Part shown: positions 1 to 6,379 of the stretch, in pieces
Numbering within the stretch: position 1 is the stretch's first letter
Layout of the letters: each line of letters begins with the position of its first letter
Assembly (NCBI RefSeq): GCF_900766215.1
Contig: NZ_CAAFUQ010000037.1
Span: 1 to 11,960, forward strand
Length of the DNA: 11,960 nucleotides
Source of the DNA: an uncultured Finegoldia sp.
Lineage (GTDB): Bacteria; Bacillota; Clostridia; Tissierellales; Peptoniphilaceae
Direction: 5' to 3'
Notes under the pieces: model-generated
Told to the model about the DNA's origin: nothing
Seen by the model: only the letters and a program-made list of their open reading frames with translations
Database searches by the model: none
Made by a program: the position numbers and the translations under genes

Positions 1-407
1 CTATTGAACATATACGGATTACCGTTAGTATATGCTTTACTAACTTTTGATCTTATATTAACTATATCCCCAATCTCAAATTCTTTTTTTGTGGACAATA
101 AAAATTTTACATTATTTTGATTTAGAACTTTTACAATATATTTTTTATTTGACCTATTCTTATTAATAACTACAGCACTGATATCTAAAAACTCATTATC
201 TTGTATATTATTGTATTTGTAATTTATCATATTTAAATGACTAATAGTCAAGAATAATATTATTAGTGATATAACAAACTTTTTCTTATCTTTATAAAAT
301 ATGTAACTTGTAGCAATAATATCAACGGCGATAAATATTGGATTAAAATATAAGTATAAAATTGTTGTTAAAATTATCTGTATCAAAATTACTGTAGTGA
401 TTAGCAT
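1..407 (-). CDS. comEC: ComEC/Rec2-like competence protein, N-terminal part (runs off the left edge)
   Basis: The open frame starts at ATG 407-405 and stays open for 135 codons to the window edge, so the C-terminal part is missing. The visible part has three hydrophobic segments (about residues 2-21, 23-38 and 43-58). These are followed by a soluble beta-rich stretch (about 73-128) containing EIGDIVNIRSKV, and then NPYMFN at the edge. Short membrane helices, then an OB-like domain, then an NP..F(D/N) motif is how ComEC proteins begin (DUF4131 region). ComEC forms the inner-membrane channel that takes single-stranded DNA into the cytoplasm during transformation. The start is supported by AGGTG four bases upstream (412-416). 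It follows eno on the same strand across a hairpin, so it may be transcribed by read-through. The family call rests on architecture and a few motif residues, because the diagnostic channel and metallo-hydrolase domains lie outside the window. Another membrane protein with an OB domain is possible. Confidence 0.6.
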   Translation of the reverse strand, partial: MLITTVILIQIILTTILYLYFNPIFIAVDIIATSYIFYKDKKKFVISLIILFLTISHLNMINYKYNNIQDNEFLDISAVVINKNRSNKKYIVKVLNQNNVKFLLSTKKEFEIGDIVNIRSKVSKAYTNGNPYMFN

Positions 408-423
408 ATTGCACCTAATTAAT

Positions 424-451
424 AGGAATCACAGCAAAAGCTGTGATTCCT
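424..451 (-). terminator. Hairpin between eno and the ComEC-like gene, possible weak terminator
   Basis: A perfect 12-bp inverted repeat (AGGAATCACAGC / GCTGTGATTCCT) with a 4-nt loop lies 15 nt after the eno stop codon. On the minus strand it is followed by TATTAATTAGG rather than a run of T, and on the plus strand there is no T run either. It therefore may terminate only partly, or may protect the 3' end of the glycolytic mRNA. The comEC ribosome binding site begins about 8 nt beyond it. Confidence 0.65.
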
Positions 452-466
452 CTAATACCATTTATC

Positions 467-1753
467 TTATTTACTTAAATTATAAAAAGTTTTAATTCCA
501 TCATATATTGCTGTAGATTCTAACATATCTTCAATTCTTAATAGTTGATTGTATTTACAGATTCTGTCAGTTCTTGAAGTAGATCCAGTTTTTATTTGAC
601 CCGAATTAGTTGCAACAGCTATATCAGCAATTGTGGTATCTTCTGTTTCACCAGATCTATGAGATATAACGGCTGTGTAACCATGTCTTTTTGCTAGTTC
701 AATTGCATCAAGTGTTTCAGTCAAAGTTCCAATTTGATTTAATTTGATTAAAATGGAGTTACAAATTCCCATTTCGATACCCTTTTGCAATCTTTTAACA
801 TTAGTTACAAATAAGTCATCTCCTACTAATTGGATTTTAGATCCTAATTCTTTAGTTAATTTTTTCCATCCATCCCAATCGTCTTCAGCTAAGCCGTCTT
901 CTATAGAAATAATAGGATATTTTTCAACTAAGTTTTTATAATATTCAATCATTTCATCACTTGATCTAACTGCATTATCTCCAGCCATATTATACTTACC
1001 ATCTTCATAGAATTCACTAGCTGCAGCATCTATCGCTATCATTACATCTTTTCCAGGTTCATATCCTGCTTTTTTGATTGCTTCAACAATAGTTTGTAGT
1101 GCTTCTTCATTAGATCCTAGATTTGGAGCAAATCCACCTTCGTCGCCAACTGCTGTATTTAATTTTTTTGACTTTAACACATTCTTTAAATTATGGAATA
1201 CTTCTGTACCAATTCTTAAAGATTCCTTGAAGTTTTCGCCACCTACTGGCATTATCATAAATTCTTGAATATCTACATTATTATCAGCGTGTTGTCCACC
1301 ATTTAGTATGTTCATCATAGGTACTGGTAAAGTCTTGCCATTTACGCCACCAATATATTCAAATAATCTTTGACCATTTTCTTCAGCAGCAGCTTTAGCA
1401 ACAGCTAAAGATACGCCTAAAATAGCATTAGCTCCAAGTCTAGATTTATTTTCAGTTCCATCTAATTCTATTAGAAAGTTATCAATTCCAACTTGATCGA
1501 ACACATCCCAGCCAACTAATTCATCTGCTATTTCTAAATTAACATTATCAACAGCAGTTTCTACACCTTTTCCTAAAAATCTTTTTTCATCATTATCTCT
1601 TAATTCAACAGCCTCATGAACTCCTGTAGATGCTCCTGAGGGAACAATTGCAGATCCCATTGCTCCTGATTCAGTATAAACCTCAACTTCAACTGTTGGA
1701 TTTCCTCTAGAATCTAAAACTTCTCTTGCATAAATATCAATTATTGAACTCAT
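467..1753 (-). CDS. eno: Enolase (phosphopyruvate hydratase)
   Basis: This 428-aa protein is full length for bacterial enolase (about 430). It interconverts 2-phosphoglycerate and phosphoenolpyruvate in the cytoplasm and needs Mg2+. The N-terminal signature AREVLDSRGNPTVEVEV is at 9-25 and the SGAST loop at 39-43. Expected catalytic residues are visible: H155 in GGQHAD, E205 in VGDEGGF, and K337 in LIKLNQIG. The metal ligands are D242, E285 (SIEDGL) and D312 (VGDD), and the closing signature SHRSGETEDT is at 364-373. It is the last gene of the gap-pgk-tpiA-gpmI-eno cluster. The gpmI stop lies only 3 nt upstream. The eno Shine-Dalgarno (AAAGGAG, within 1760-1768) is formed by the last sense codons of gpmI, so translation of the two is likely coupled. 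No broken motif was seen. Confidence 0.98.
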   Translation of the reverse strand: MSSIIDIYAREVLDSRGNPTVEVEVYTESGAMGSAIVPSGASTGVHEAVELRDNDEKRFLGKGVETAVDNVNLEIADELVGWDVFDQVGIDNFLIELDGTENKSRLGANAILGVSLAVAKAAAEENGQRLFEYIGGVNGKTLPVPMMNILNGGQHADNNVDIQEFMIMPVGGENFKESLRIGTEVFHNLKNVLKSKKLNTAVGDEGGFAPNLGSNEEALQTIVEAIKKAGYEPGKDVMIAIDAAASEFYEDGKYNMAGDNAVRSSDEMIEYYKNLVEKYPIISIEDGLAEDDWDGWKKLTKELGSKIQLVGDDLFVTNVKRLQKGIEMGICNSILIKLNQIGTLTETLDAIELAKRHGYTAVISHRSGETEDTTIADIAVATNSGQIKTGSTSRTDRICKYNQLLRIEDMLESTAIYDGIKTFYNLSK

Positions 1754-1756
1754 TAT

Positions 1757-3304
1757 TTATTCTCCTTTATTTATTAAAGATTTTCCTGTCATTTCTGAAG
1801 GTTTTTCTATTTCCATTAATTCTAAAATTGTTGGTGCTATATCAGCTAAAATACCATTATTTAATTTTATATCTTTATCAGGATATTCTATGAATGGTAC
1901 TGGATTGGTTGTATGTGCTGTAAATGGTCCACCTGTCATTTCATCAATTAAATATTCACTATTTCCGTGATCAGCAGTTACTAAAGCATGATATTTTCCG
2001 TTTTCATCAATAGCTTTTAATATATCAGACAAACATTTATCAACAGTTTCAACAGCTATCTTGTCTGCAGAAATAACCCCTGTATGTCCAACCATATCTG
2101 AATTTGCAAAATTTAATATAATTAAGTCATAAATATCCTTATTTATAACATCAACAACATTATTCTTTACTTCTATAGCACTCATTTCTGGTTTAAGATC
2201 ATAAGTTGAAACTTTAGGTGATGGAACCAAAATTCTATCTTCATTCAAAAATTCTTGTTCTATGCCACCATTAAAGAAAAATGTTACATGTGCATATTTT
2301 TCAGTTTCAGCTATTCTTAATTGTTTTAATCCATTTTCTGAAATAATTTGTCCTAAAACATTATTATATTTTTGTTTTGGATAAGCTATTTGAACATTAT
2401 TAATAGTTTTATCATATTCGGTCATTGTAACAAATGAAATATCTTTAAATTTTTGTCTAGAAAAACCATCGAAAAAATCATCTACAAAAGCTCTAGTAAG
2501 TTGTCGTGCTCTATCAGGTCTAAAGTTAAAGAAAATAAAGGAATCTCCATCTTCTACTTTAATTCCCATACTATTTTCATCAACTATTGCACATGGTTCT
2601 ATAAATTCATCAGTAATATTTTTATCGTAACAATTTTGCAAATATTGTATAGGATTGTTAGCTATGTTACCTTCGCATTTTGTTATGCAATTATATGATT
2701 TTTCAACTCTATCCCATCTTTTATCCCTATCCATTGCATAATATCGACCACTAATAGAAGCAATTTTACCTACTCCAATTTCATTGATATCATCTTGTAA
2801 TTTTGAAATATCAGTTTTAGCCGATGTTGGAGAAACGTCTCTACCGTCTGTGAAACAATGTATTGCAACATTTTGGAATTCAAGTTTTTTGCACATTTTT
2901 AAAATGGCGATTAAATGATCATAGTGTGAATGAACTCCACCAAAAGAAACAAGTCCCAATAAATGAAGTTTTTTATTTTGCTCTTTAGTCTTTAAAATAA
3001 TATTTTTTAAAACTTCATTTTCATAGAATTTTTCATTTTCAATATCATTAGTGATTTTACTTAAATCCTGATATATTATTCTTCCAGAACCAATATTCAT
3101 GTGTCCAACTTCGGAATTACCCATTTGACCAGCAGGAAGTCCTACTTCATTTCCAGAAGCAATTAATTGAGAATTTGGATATTCATCCATAAGTTTATCA
3201 AATGTTGGTGTATTTGCTAATTTTATAACATTTCCAGGATAATCCTTACCCAAACCCCAACCATCTAAGATTATAAGAATTAATTTATTTTTTTTATTTT
3301 TCAT
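1757..3304 (-). CDS. gpmI: 2,3-bisphosphoglycerate-independent phosphoglycerate mutase
   Basis: This 515-aa protein is the usual length for the cofactor-independent, Mn2+-dependent mutase (about 510) and belongs to the alkaline-phosphatase superfamily. It converts 3-phosphoglycerate to 2-phosphoglycerate, feeding enolase next door. The metal-binding D14 is in ILDGWG, and the phosphoserine nucleophile S64 is in MGNSEVGH. H125 lies in GGVHSH, DGRD is at 153-156, and the R187/R193 region is SGRYYAMDRD. FRPDRARQ is at 261-268, and EKYAHVTFFFNGG is at 335-347. The second metal set is NSDMVGH (401-407), ADHGN (444-448) and H464. The ATG lies inside the end of tpiA, with an 11-nt overlap. There is no Shine-Dalgarno before it, only an A/T-rich leader, so initiation probably depends on ribosomes finishing tpiA. 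Codons 4-6 contain a run of eight A. Confidence 0.97.
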   Translation of the reverse strand: MKNKKNKLILIILDGWGLGKDYPGNVIKLANTPTFDKLMDEYPNSQLIASGNEVGLPAGQMGNSEVGHMNIGSGRIIYQDLSKITNDIENEKFYENEVLKNIILKTKEQNKKLHLLGLVSFGGVHSHYDHLIAILKMCKKLEFQNVAIHCFTDGRDVSPTSAKTDISKLQDDINEIGVGKIASISGRYYAMDRDKRWDRVEKSYNCITKCEGNIANNPIQYLQNCYDKNITDEFIEPCAIVDENSMGIKVEDGDSFIFFNFRPDRARQLTRAFVDDFFDGFSRQKFKDISFVTMTEYDKTINNVQIAYPKQKYNNVLGQIISENGLKQLRIAETEKYAHVTFFFNGGIEQEFLNEDRILVPSPKVSTYDLKPEMSAIEVKNNVVDVINKDIYDLIILNFANSDMVGHTGVISADKIAVETVDKCLSDILKAIDENGKYHALVTADHGNSEYLIDEMTGGPFTAHTTNPVPFIEYPDKDIKLNNGILADIAPTILELMEIEKPSEMTGKSLINKGE

Positions 3305-4049
3305 AATTAATTAGTTTAGAAAAACTTTCAGTATCTAAACTAGCCCCCCCAACTAATGCTCCGTCAATATCATCTTTAGACATTATCTCTGCTACATTTT
3401 CAGGTTTTACGCTGCCACCATATTGTATTCTCACTGAGTGTGCAAATTCTTCGCTATACATTTCTGTTAACAAATTCCTAATGAATTTACACATAGATTG
3501 TGCATCATCACTAGAAGCTGTTTTCCCAGTTCCAATAGCCCAAATTGGTTCATATGCAATCACGAGTTTAGAATACAATTCTTTTTCGGTTATTCCTTTT
3601 AAGTCGGATCTAATTTGATTTTCGACGACTTTTTCTTGGATTTTGTTTTCTCTTTGTTCTAAGTTTTCTCCACAACAAAGTATTGGTTTTAGATTATGAC
3701 TTAAAGCTGCGATTATTTTTTTGTTCAATAATTCGTCATCTTCTTTAAATATAGTACGTCTTTCTGAATGACCTATAATAACATAATCAACCCCTAAATC
3801 TTTTAGCATGTTAGGAGAAATCTCTCCTGTAAAAGCACCACTGTCTTCGTAATACATGTTTTGTGCCCCAGTAGAAATATCGGTATCTTTTAATAATTCA
3901 TTTAGTGTTTTCAAAGATGTGAATGGAGAAATGATGCAAGCTTCAACATTATCAGAAATTTCTAAACTTTTTAAATTATCTAAAAATTTTTTAGTTTCTG
4001 CATCTGTCATGTTCATTTTCCAATTTCCAGCGATTAAAGGTTTTCTCAT
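3294..4049 (-). CDS. tpiA: Triose-phosphate isomerase
   Basis: From the ATG at 4049 this is a 251-aa TIM-barrel enzyme, the family's normal length. It interconverts dihydroxyacetone phosphate and glyceraldehyde 3-phosphate. The frame is open further upstream, to a TTG at 4076 and an ATG nine bases after the pgk-overlapping start. I chose the 4049 ATG because the family begins MRKPLIAGNWKMN. Catalytic residues K11 (NWKMN), H94 (IIGHSERR) and E167 (AYEPIWAIGTGKTAS, with flexible loop 6) are all present. The phosphate-gripping loops YGGSV (210-214) and VGGAS (233-237) are also present. With this start the gene begins 4 nt after the pgk stop and ends 11 nt inside gpmI. The start has only a weak GAGAG-type ribosome site. 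G234-G235 are encoded by a run of seven G, which is unusual in this low-GC background. Confidence 0.97.
   Translation of the reverse strand: MRKPLIAGNWKMNMTDAETKKFLDNLKSLEISDNVEACIISPFTSLKTLNELLKDTDISTGAQNMYYEDSGAFTGEISPNMLKDLGVDYVIIGHSERRTIFKEDDELLNKKIIAALSHNLKPILCCGENLEQRENKIQEKVVENQIRSDLKGITEKELYSKLVIAYEPIWAIGTGKTASSDDAQSMCKFIRNLLTEMYSEEFAHSVRIQYGGSVKPENVAEIMSKDDIDGALVGGASLDTESFSKLINYEK
3344..3350 (-). repeat. Seven-G homopolymer inside tpiA
   Basis: The coding strand reads GTT GGG GGG GCT, giving V233-G234-G235-A236 of the phosphate-binding loop. It is the most conspicuous G run in a window otherwise rich in A/T, and neighbouring glycine codons mostly end in A or T. A one-base slip here would alter only the last roughly 16 residues. 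Confidence 0.9.
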
Positions 4050-4053
4050 AGCT

Positions 4054-5241
4054 CTATCTCTCATTAATACAATCAATTCCTGGTAAAACTTTTCCTTCTA
4101 GAAATTCTAAAGAAGCTCCTCCACCAGTTGAAACATGTGTTACCTTATCTTTATTGCCAGATTTTGCAATAGCTGATGCACTATCACCACCGCCTACGAT
4201 AGTTATAGCATCTGAATTTACCAAAGAATTTGCAATTTTAAAAGTACCATTACTAAATTGCTTTATTTCAAAGACTCCCATCGGTCCATTCCAGACAATT
4301 GTCTTAGATTTTTGTATCTCTTCATCAAATATTTTAACAGTTTTAGTTCCAATATCAAACCCAGCAATATCTTCTGTAAATTCGTCAATGCCTATTACTT
4401 TAGAATCAGCATCTTCAGTCATTTCTTTAGCTACAACAAAGTCTACTGGTAAGAATATTTTGACTCCTTTTTCTTGAGCTTTTTCCAATAACGATTTTGC
4501 CAAATCTAATTTGTCTTCTTCTATTAATGATTTACCAACATCTTTTCCTTGAGATTTAATAAAAGTAAAAGCCATAGCTCCACCTATTAGAATAGTATCA
4601 ACCTTGTCTAATAGATTTTCAATCACACCTATTTTGTCGGAAACTTTTGCTCCACCTAAAATTGCTGTAAATGGTCGTTCCGGATCTTCAAGTGCTTTAC
4701 CCATTATTTCAATTTCTTTTTGTACTAAAAATCCAACTGCACTTGGTAAGAATTTAGAAACACCAACATTAGAAGCATGTGCTCTATGGCTAGTTCCAAA
4801 AGCATCATTTACATAAATATCAGCTAATTTAGATAACTCTTTTGAAAATGCTTCATCATTTTTTTCTTCTTCTTTTCTATATCTTGTATTTTGAATCAAC
4901 ATAATTTCTTTAGGTTGCAAATGTTTACTTTCTTCAATGACAGAATCATCAACGACTTTTTCATTATCTACAAACTTTACTTCTTGTCCAAAAATTTCTG
5001 AAAGTTTTTGTGCAACAGGCTTTAAAGAAAACTCAGGTTTTGGCTCACCTTTTGGTCTTCCTAAATGGCTCATCAAAATTACTTTAGCATTATTATCAAT
5101 CAAATATTTAATTGTTGGAATTGATGCTTCTATTCTATTAGTATCTGTTATTACTCCCTCTTTAATAGGAACATTAAAGTCCACTCTAACTAGTACTCTT
5201 TTATCTTCAACATTTAAATCATTTAGTGTTTTTTTATTCAT
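4054..5241 (-). CDS. pgk: Phosphoglycerate kinase
   Basis: This 395-aa monomeric two-domain kinase is full length (family about 395). It transfers phosphate from 1,3-bisphosphoglycerate to ADP, the first ATP-yielding step of lower glycolysis. N-domain substrate-binding motifs are RVDFNVPIKEG (19-29), SHLGRPKG (58-65), NTRYRKEE (118-125) and the NDAFGTSHRAHAS block (145-157). The GGAKVSDKIGVI hinge/nucleotide region is at 196-207. The C-domain ATP site shows WNGPMGVFE (317-325), GGGDSASAI (350-358) and STGGGASLEFLEG (371-383). The ATG at 5241 is preceded by AAAGG seven bases upstream. It lies 63 nt after gap, across a strong hairpin, and 4 nt before tpiA. Product of gap, donor to gpmI and eno: a textbook cluster order. 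Confidence 0.98.
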   Translation of the reverse strand: MNKKTLNDLNVEDKRVLVRVDFNVPIKEGVITDTNRIEASIPTIKYLIDNNAKVILMSHLGRPKGEPKPEFSLKPVAQKLSEIFGQEVKFVDNEKVVDDSVIEESKHLQPKEIMLIQNTRYRKEEEKNDEAFSKELSKLADIYVNDAFGTSHRAHASNVGVSKFLPSAVGFLVQKEIEIMGKALEDPERPFTAILGGAKVSDKIGVIENLLDKVDTILIGGAMAFTFIKSQGKDVGKSLIEEDKLDLAKSLLEKAQEKGVKIFLPVDFVVAKEMTEDADSKVIGIDEFTEDIAGFDIGTKTVKIFDEEIQKSKTIVWNGPMGVFEIKQFSNGTFKIANSLVNSDAITIVGGGDSASAIAKSGNKDKVTHVSTGGGASLEFLEGKVLPGIDCINER

Positions 5242-5260
5242 AGATTAACCTTTCTTTGAA

Positions 5261-5294
5261 AAGAGTCGATTGCAAAAAATTACCATCGACTCTT
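5261..5294 (-). terminator. Intercistronic hairpin between gap and pgk
   Basis: A perfect 10-bp inverted repeat (AAGAGTCGAT / ATCGACTCTT) flanks a 14-nt loop. On the minus strand the second arm runs into TTTTC, a short U tract, and the pgk ribosome site follows at once. It could be a leaky terminator that leaves gap more abundant than the downstream genes, or a site for RNA processing or stabilisation of the gap mRNA. The inverted repeat is certain; its role is inferred. Confidence 0.75.
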
Positions 5295-5304
5295 AATTGT
5301 TTTA

Positions 5305-6306
5305 TTATCTTGTAGCTATTATTTTTGCTAGATCAAAAACTCTTGAACTATAACCCCATTCATTATCATACCATGAAGCTATTTTAACCATGTTGCCTAA
5401 GGCATATGTCATATCTGCATCAAATATAGAACTTCTTTCATCCCCAATAATATCAGAAGATACTAATTGATCTTCAGAATATCCTAATATACCTTTCAAT
5501 TCACCTTCACTAGCTTTTTTCATAGCGTTATTAATATCTTCTTTTGTAACCTCTTTACCTAAAATAACAGTCAAATCAGTGATAGATCCAGTAGGTGTTG
5601 GAACACGAACTGCTAGCCCTGTCATTTTCCCTTGTAAATGAGGAAGAACTTTTCCAACTGCTTTCGCAGCACCTGTAGTTGTTGGAATCATACTTAAAGC
5701 AGCTGCTCTTGCACGTCGTAAATCTTTGTGGTGAGCGTCTTGAATGTTTTGATCATTAGTATATGCGTGAATTGTTGTCATTAATCCTTTTTCAATTCCA
5801 AATTCATCATCTAAAACTTTCGCTACAGGAGCTAAGCAATTAGTTGTGCAGGATGCATTTGAAATAATATCATCATTTTCTGGATCATATTCCTTATCAT
5901 TTACTCCTACTACTATCATTTTTACATCATCTTTACCAGGAGCAGTTAATAAAACTTTTTTTGCGCCGGCTTTAATGTGTTTTGATAAACCTTCTTTGTC
6001 TTTAAAAGCACCTGTAGAATCTATAACTAAATCAACACCCAATTCTTTCCATGGTAATTCTTCAGGGTTCCTGCTGTTAACAACAGTTATTTCCTTATCA
6101 CCAATTTTAATTTTGTCATCTGCTATAACTTCTACATCTTTGTCAAATGTACGATAAATTGAATCAAATTTTAGAAGATGAGCATTCGTTTTTAAATCAC
6201 TAGTGATATTCAATGCCACTAATTCAAGATCAGGGTCATTTTTTTGAATTAAAATTCTTGTTACATCTCTACCTATTCTTCCAAATCCACTAATTGCTAC
6301 TTTCAT
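5305..6306 (-). CDS. gap: Glyceraldehyde-3-phosphate dehydrogenase, type I, with atypical cofactor-site residues
   Basis: This 333-aa phosphorylating GAPDH is normal in length. It oxidises glyceraldehyde 3-phosphate to 1,3-bisphosphoglycerate using inorganic phosphate. The Rossmann motif ISGFGRIGR is at 5-13. The catalytic Cys153 lies in SNASCTTNCLAP, and the activating His180 in TTIHAYTNDQ. The S-loop DLRRARAAALSMIPTTTGAAKAV is near 195-217, RVPTPTGSITDLTV is at 234-247, and WYDNEWGYSSRV is at 312-323. The usual NAD-selecting Asp (Asp32 in the Bacillus enzyme, in NDLTD) aligns without gaps to Ile34 (N-I-T-S-D). The usual Leu-Pro before HKDLRRAR is Ala191-His192. The same positions change in NADP-using GAPDHs, so dual or NADP use is possible but unproven. 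The start has an excellent AAGGAGGA site five bases upstream and a promoter behind it. It is first in the glycolytic cluster, and no cggR-type regulator lies upstream. Confidence 0.97.
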   Translation of the reverse strand: MKVAISGFGRIGRDVTRILIQKNDPDLELVALNITSDLKTNAHLLKFDSIYRTFDKDVEVIADDKIKIGDKEITVVNSRNPEELPWKELGVDLVIDSTGAFKDKEGLSKHIKAGAKKVLLTAPGKDDVKMIVVGVNDKEYDPENDDIISNASCTTNCLAPVAKVLDDEFGIEKGLMTTIHAYTNDQNIQDAHHKDLRRARAAALSMIPTTTGAAKAVGKVLPHLQGKMTGLAVRVPTPTGSITDLTVILGKEVTKEDINNAMKKASEGELKGILGYSEDQLVSSDIIGDERSSIFDADMTYALGNMVKIASWYDNEWGYSSRVFDLAKIIATR

Positions 6307-6343
6307 TTAATCCTCCTTGAAAAATTTCATAATACATACTCTT

Positions 6344-6372
6344 ATTATATACCCGATTAATAATTTTTTTAA
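6344..6372 (-). promoter_or_regulatory. Probable sigma-A-type promoter for the gap-pgk-tpiA-gpmI-eno cluster
   Basis: On the minus strand a perfect -10 TATAAT (6344-6349) sits 17 nt downstream of TTAAAA (6367-6372), which matches four of six bases of the -35 consensus. It lies in the 73-nt gap after the Na+/phosphate transporter gene and 37 nt before the gap ATG. No CggR-like or cre-like operator was evident. A 6-bp AT-only inverted repeat (ATAATA...TATTAT) overlaps the -10 but is too weak to call an operator. Confidence 0.65.
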
Positions 6373-6379
6373 TCTAATA

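Noticed and set aside
2453..2698. Plus-strand open frame of 81 codons opposite gpmI
   Set aside because: Composition is that of a reversed coding strand, and the opposite strand is an unmistakable gpmI.
4050..4076. Upstream TTG/ATG starts for tpiA adding up to nine residues
   Set aside because: The extra residues overlap pgk, do not match the family's N-terminus, and have no well-spaced ribosome site.
4154..4477. Plus-strand open frame of 107 codons opposite pgk (with others at 4937-5248 and 5846-6157)
   Set aside because: They lie entirely opposite highly conserved glycolytic genes, have no ribosome site or recognisable domain, and are the usual antisense shadows of AT-rich coding sequence.
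6328..6349. Inverted repeat ATAATA...TATTAT at the gap promoter as a repressor site
   Set aside because: Only six A/T base pairs, expected by chance here and overlapping the -10 itself.
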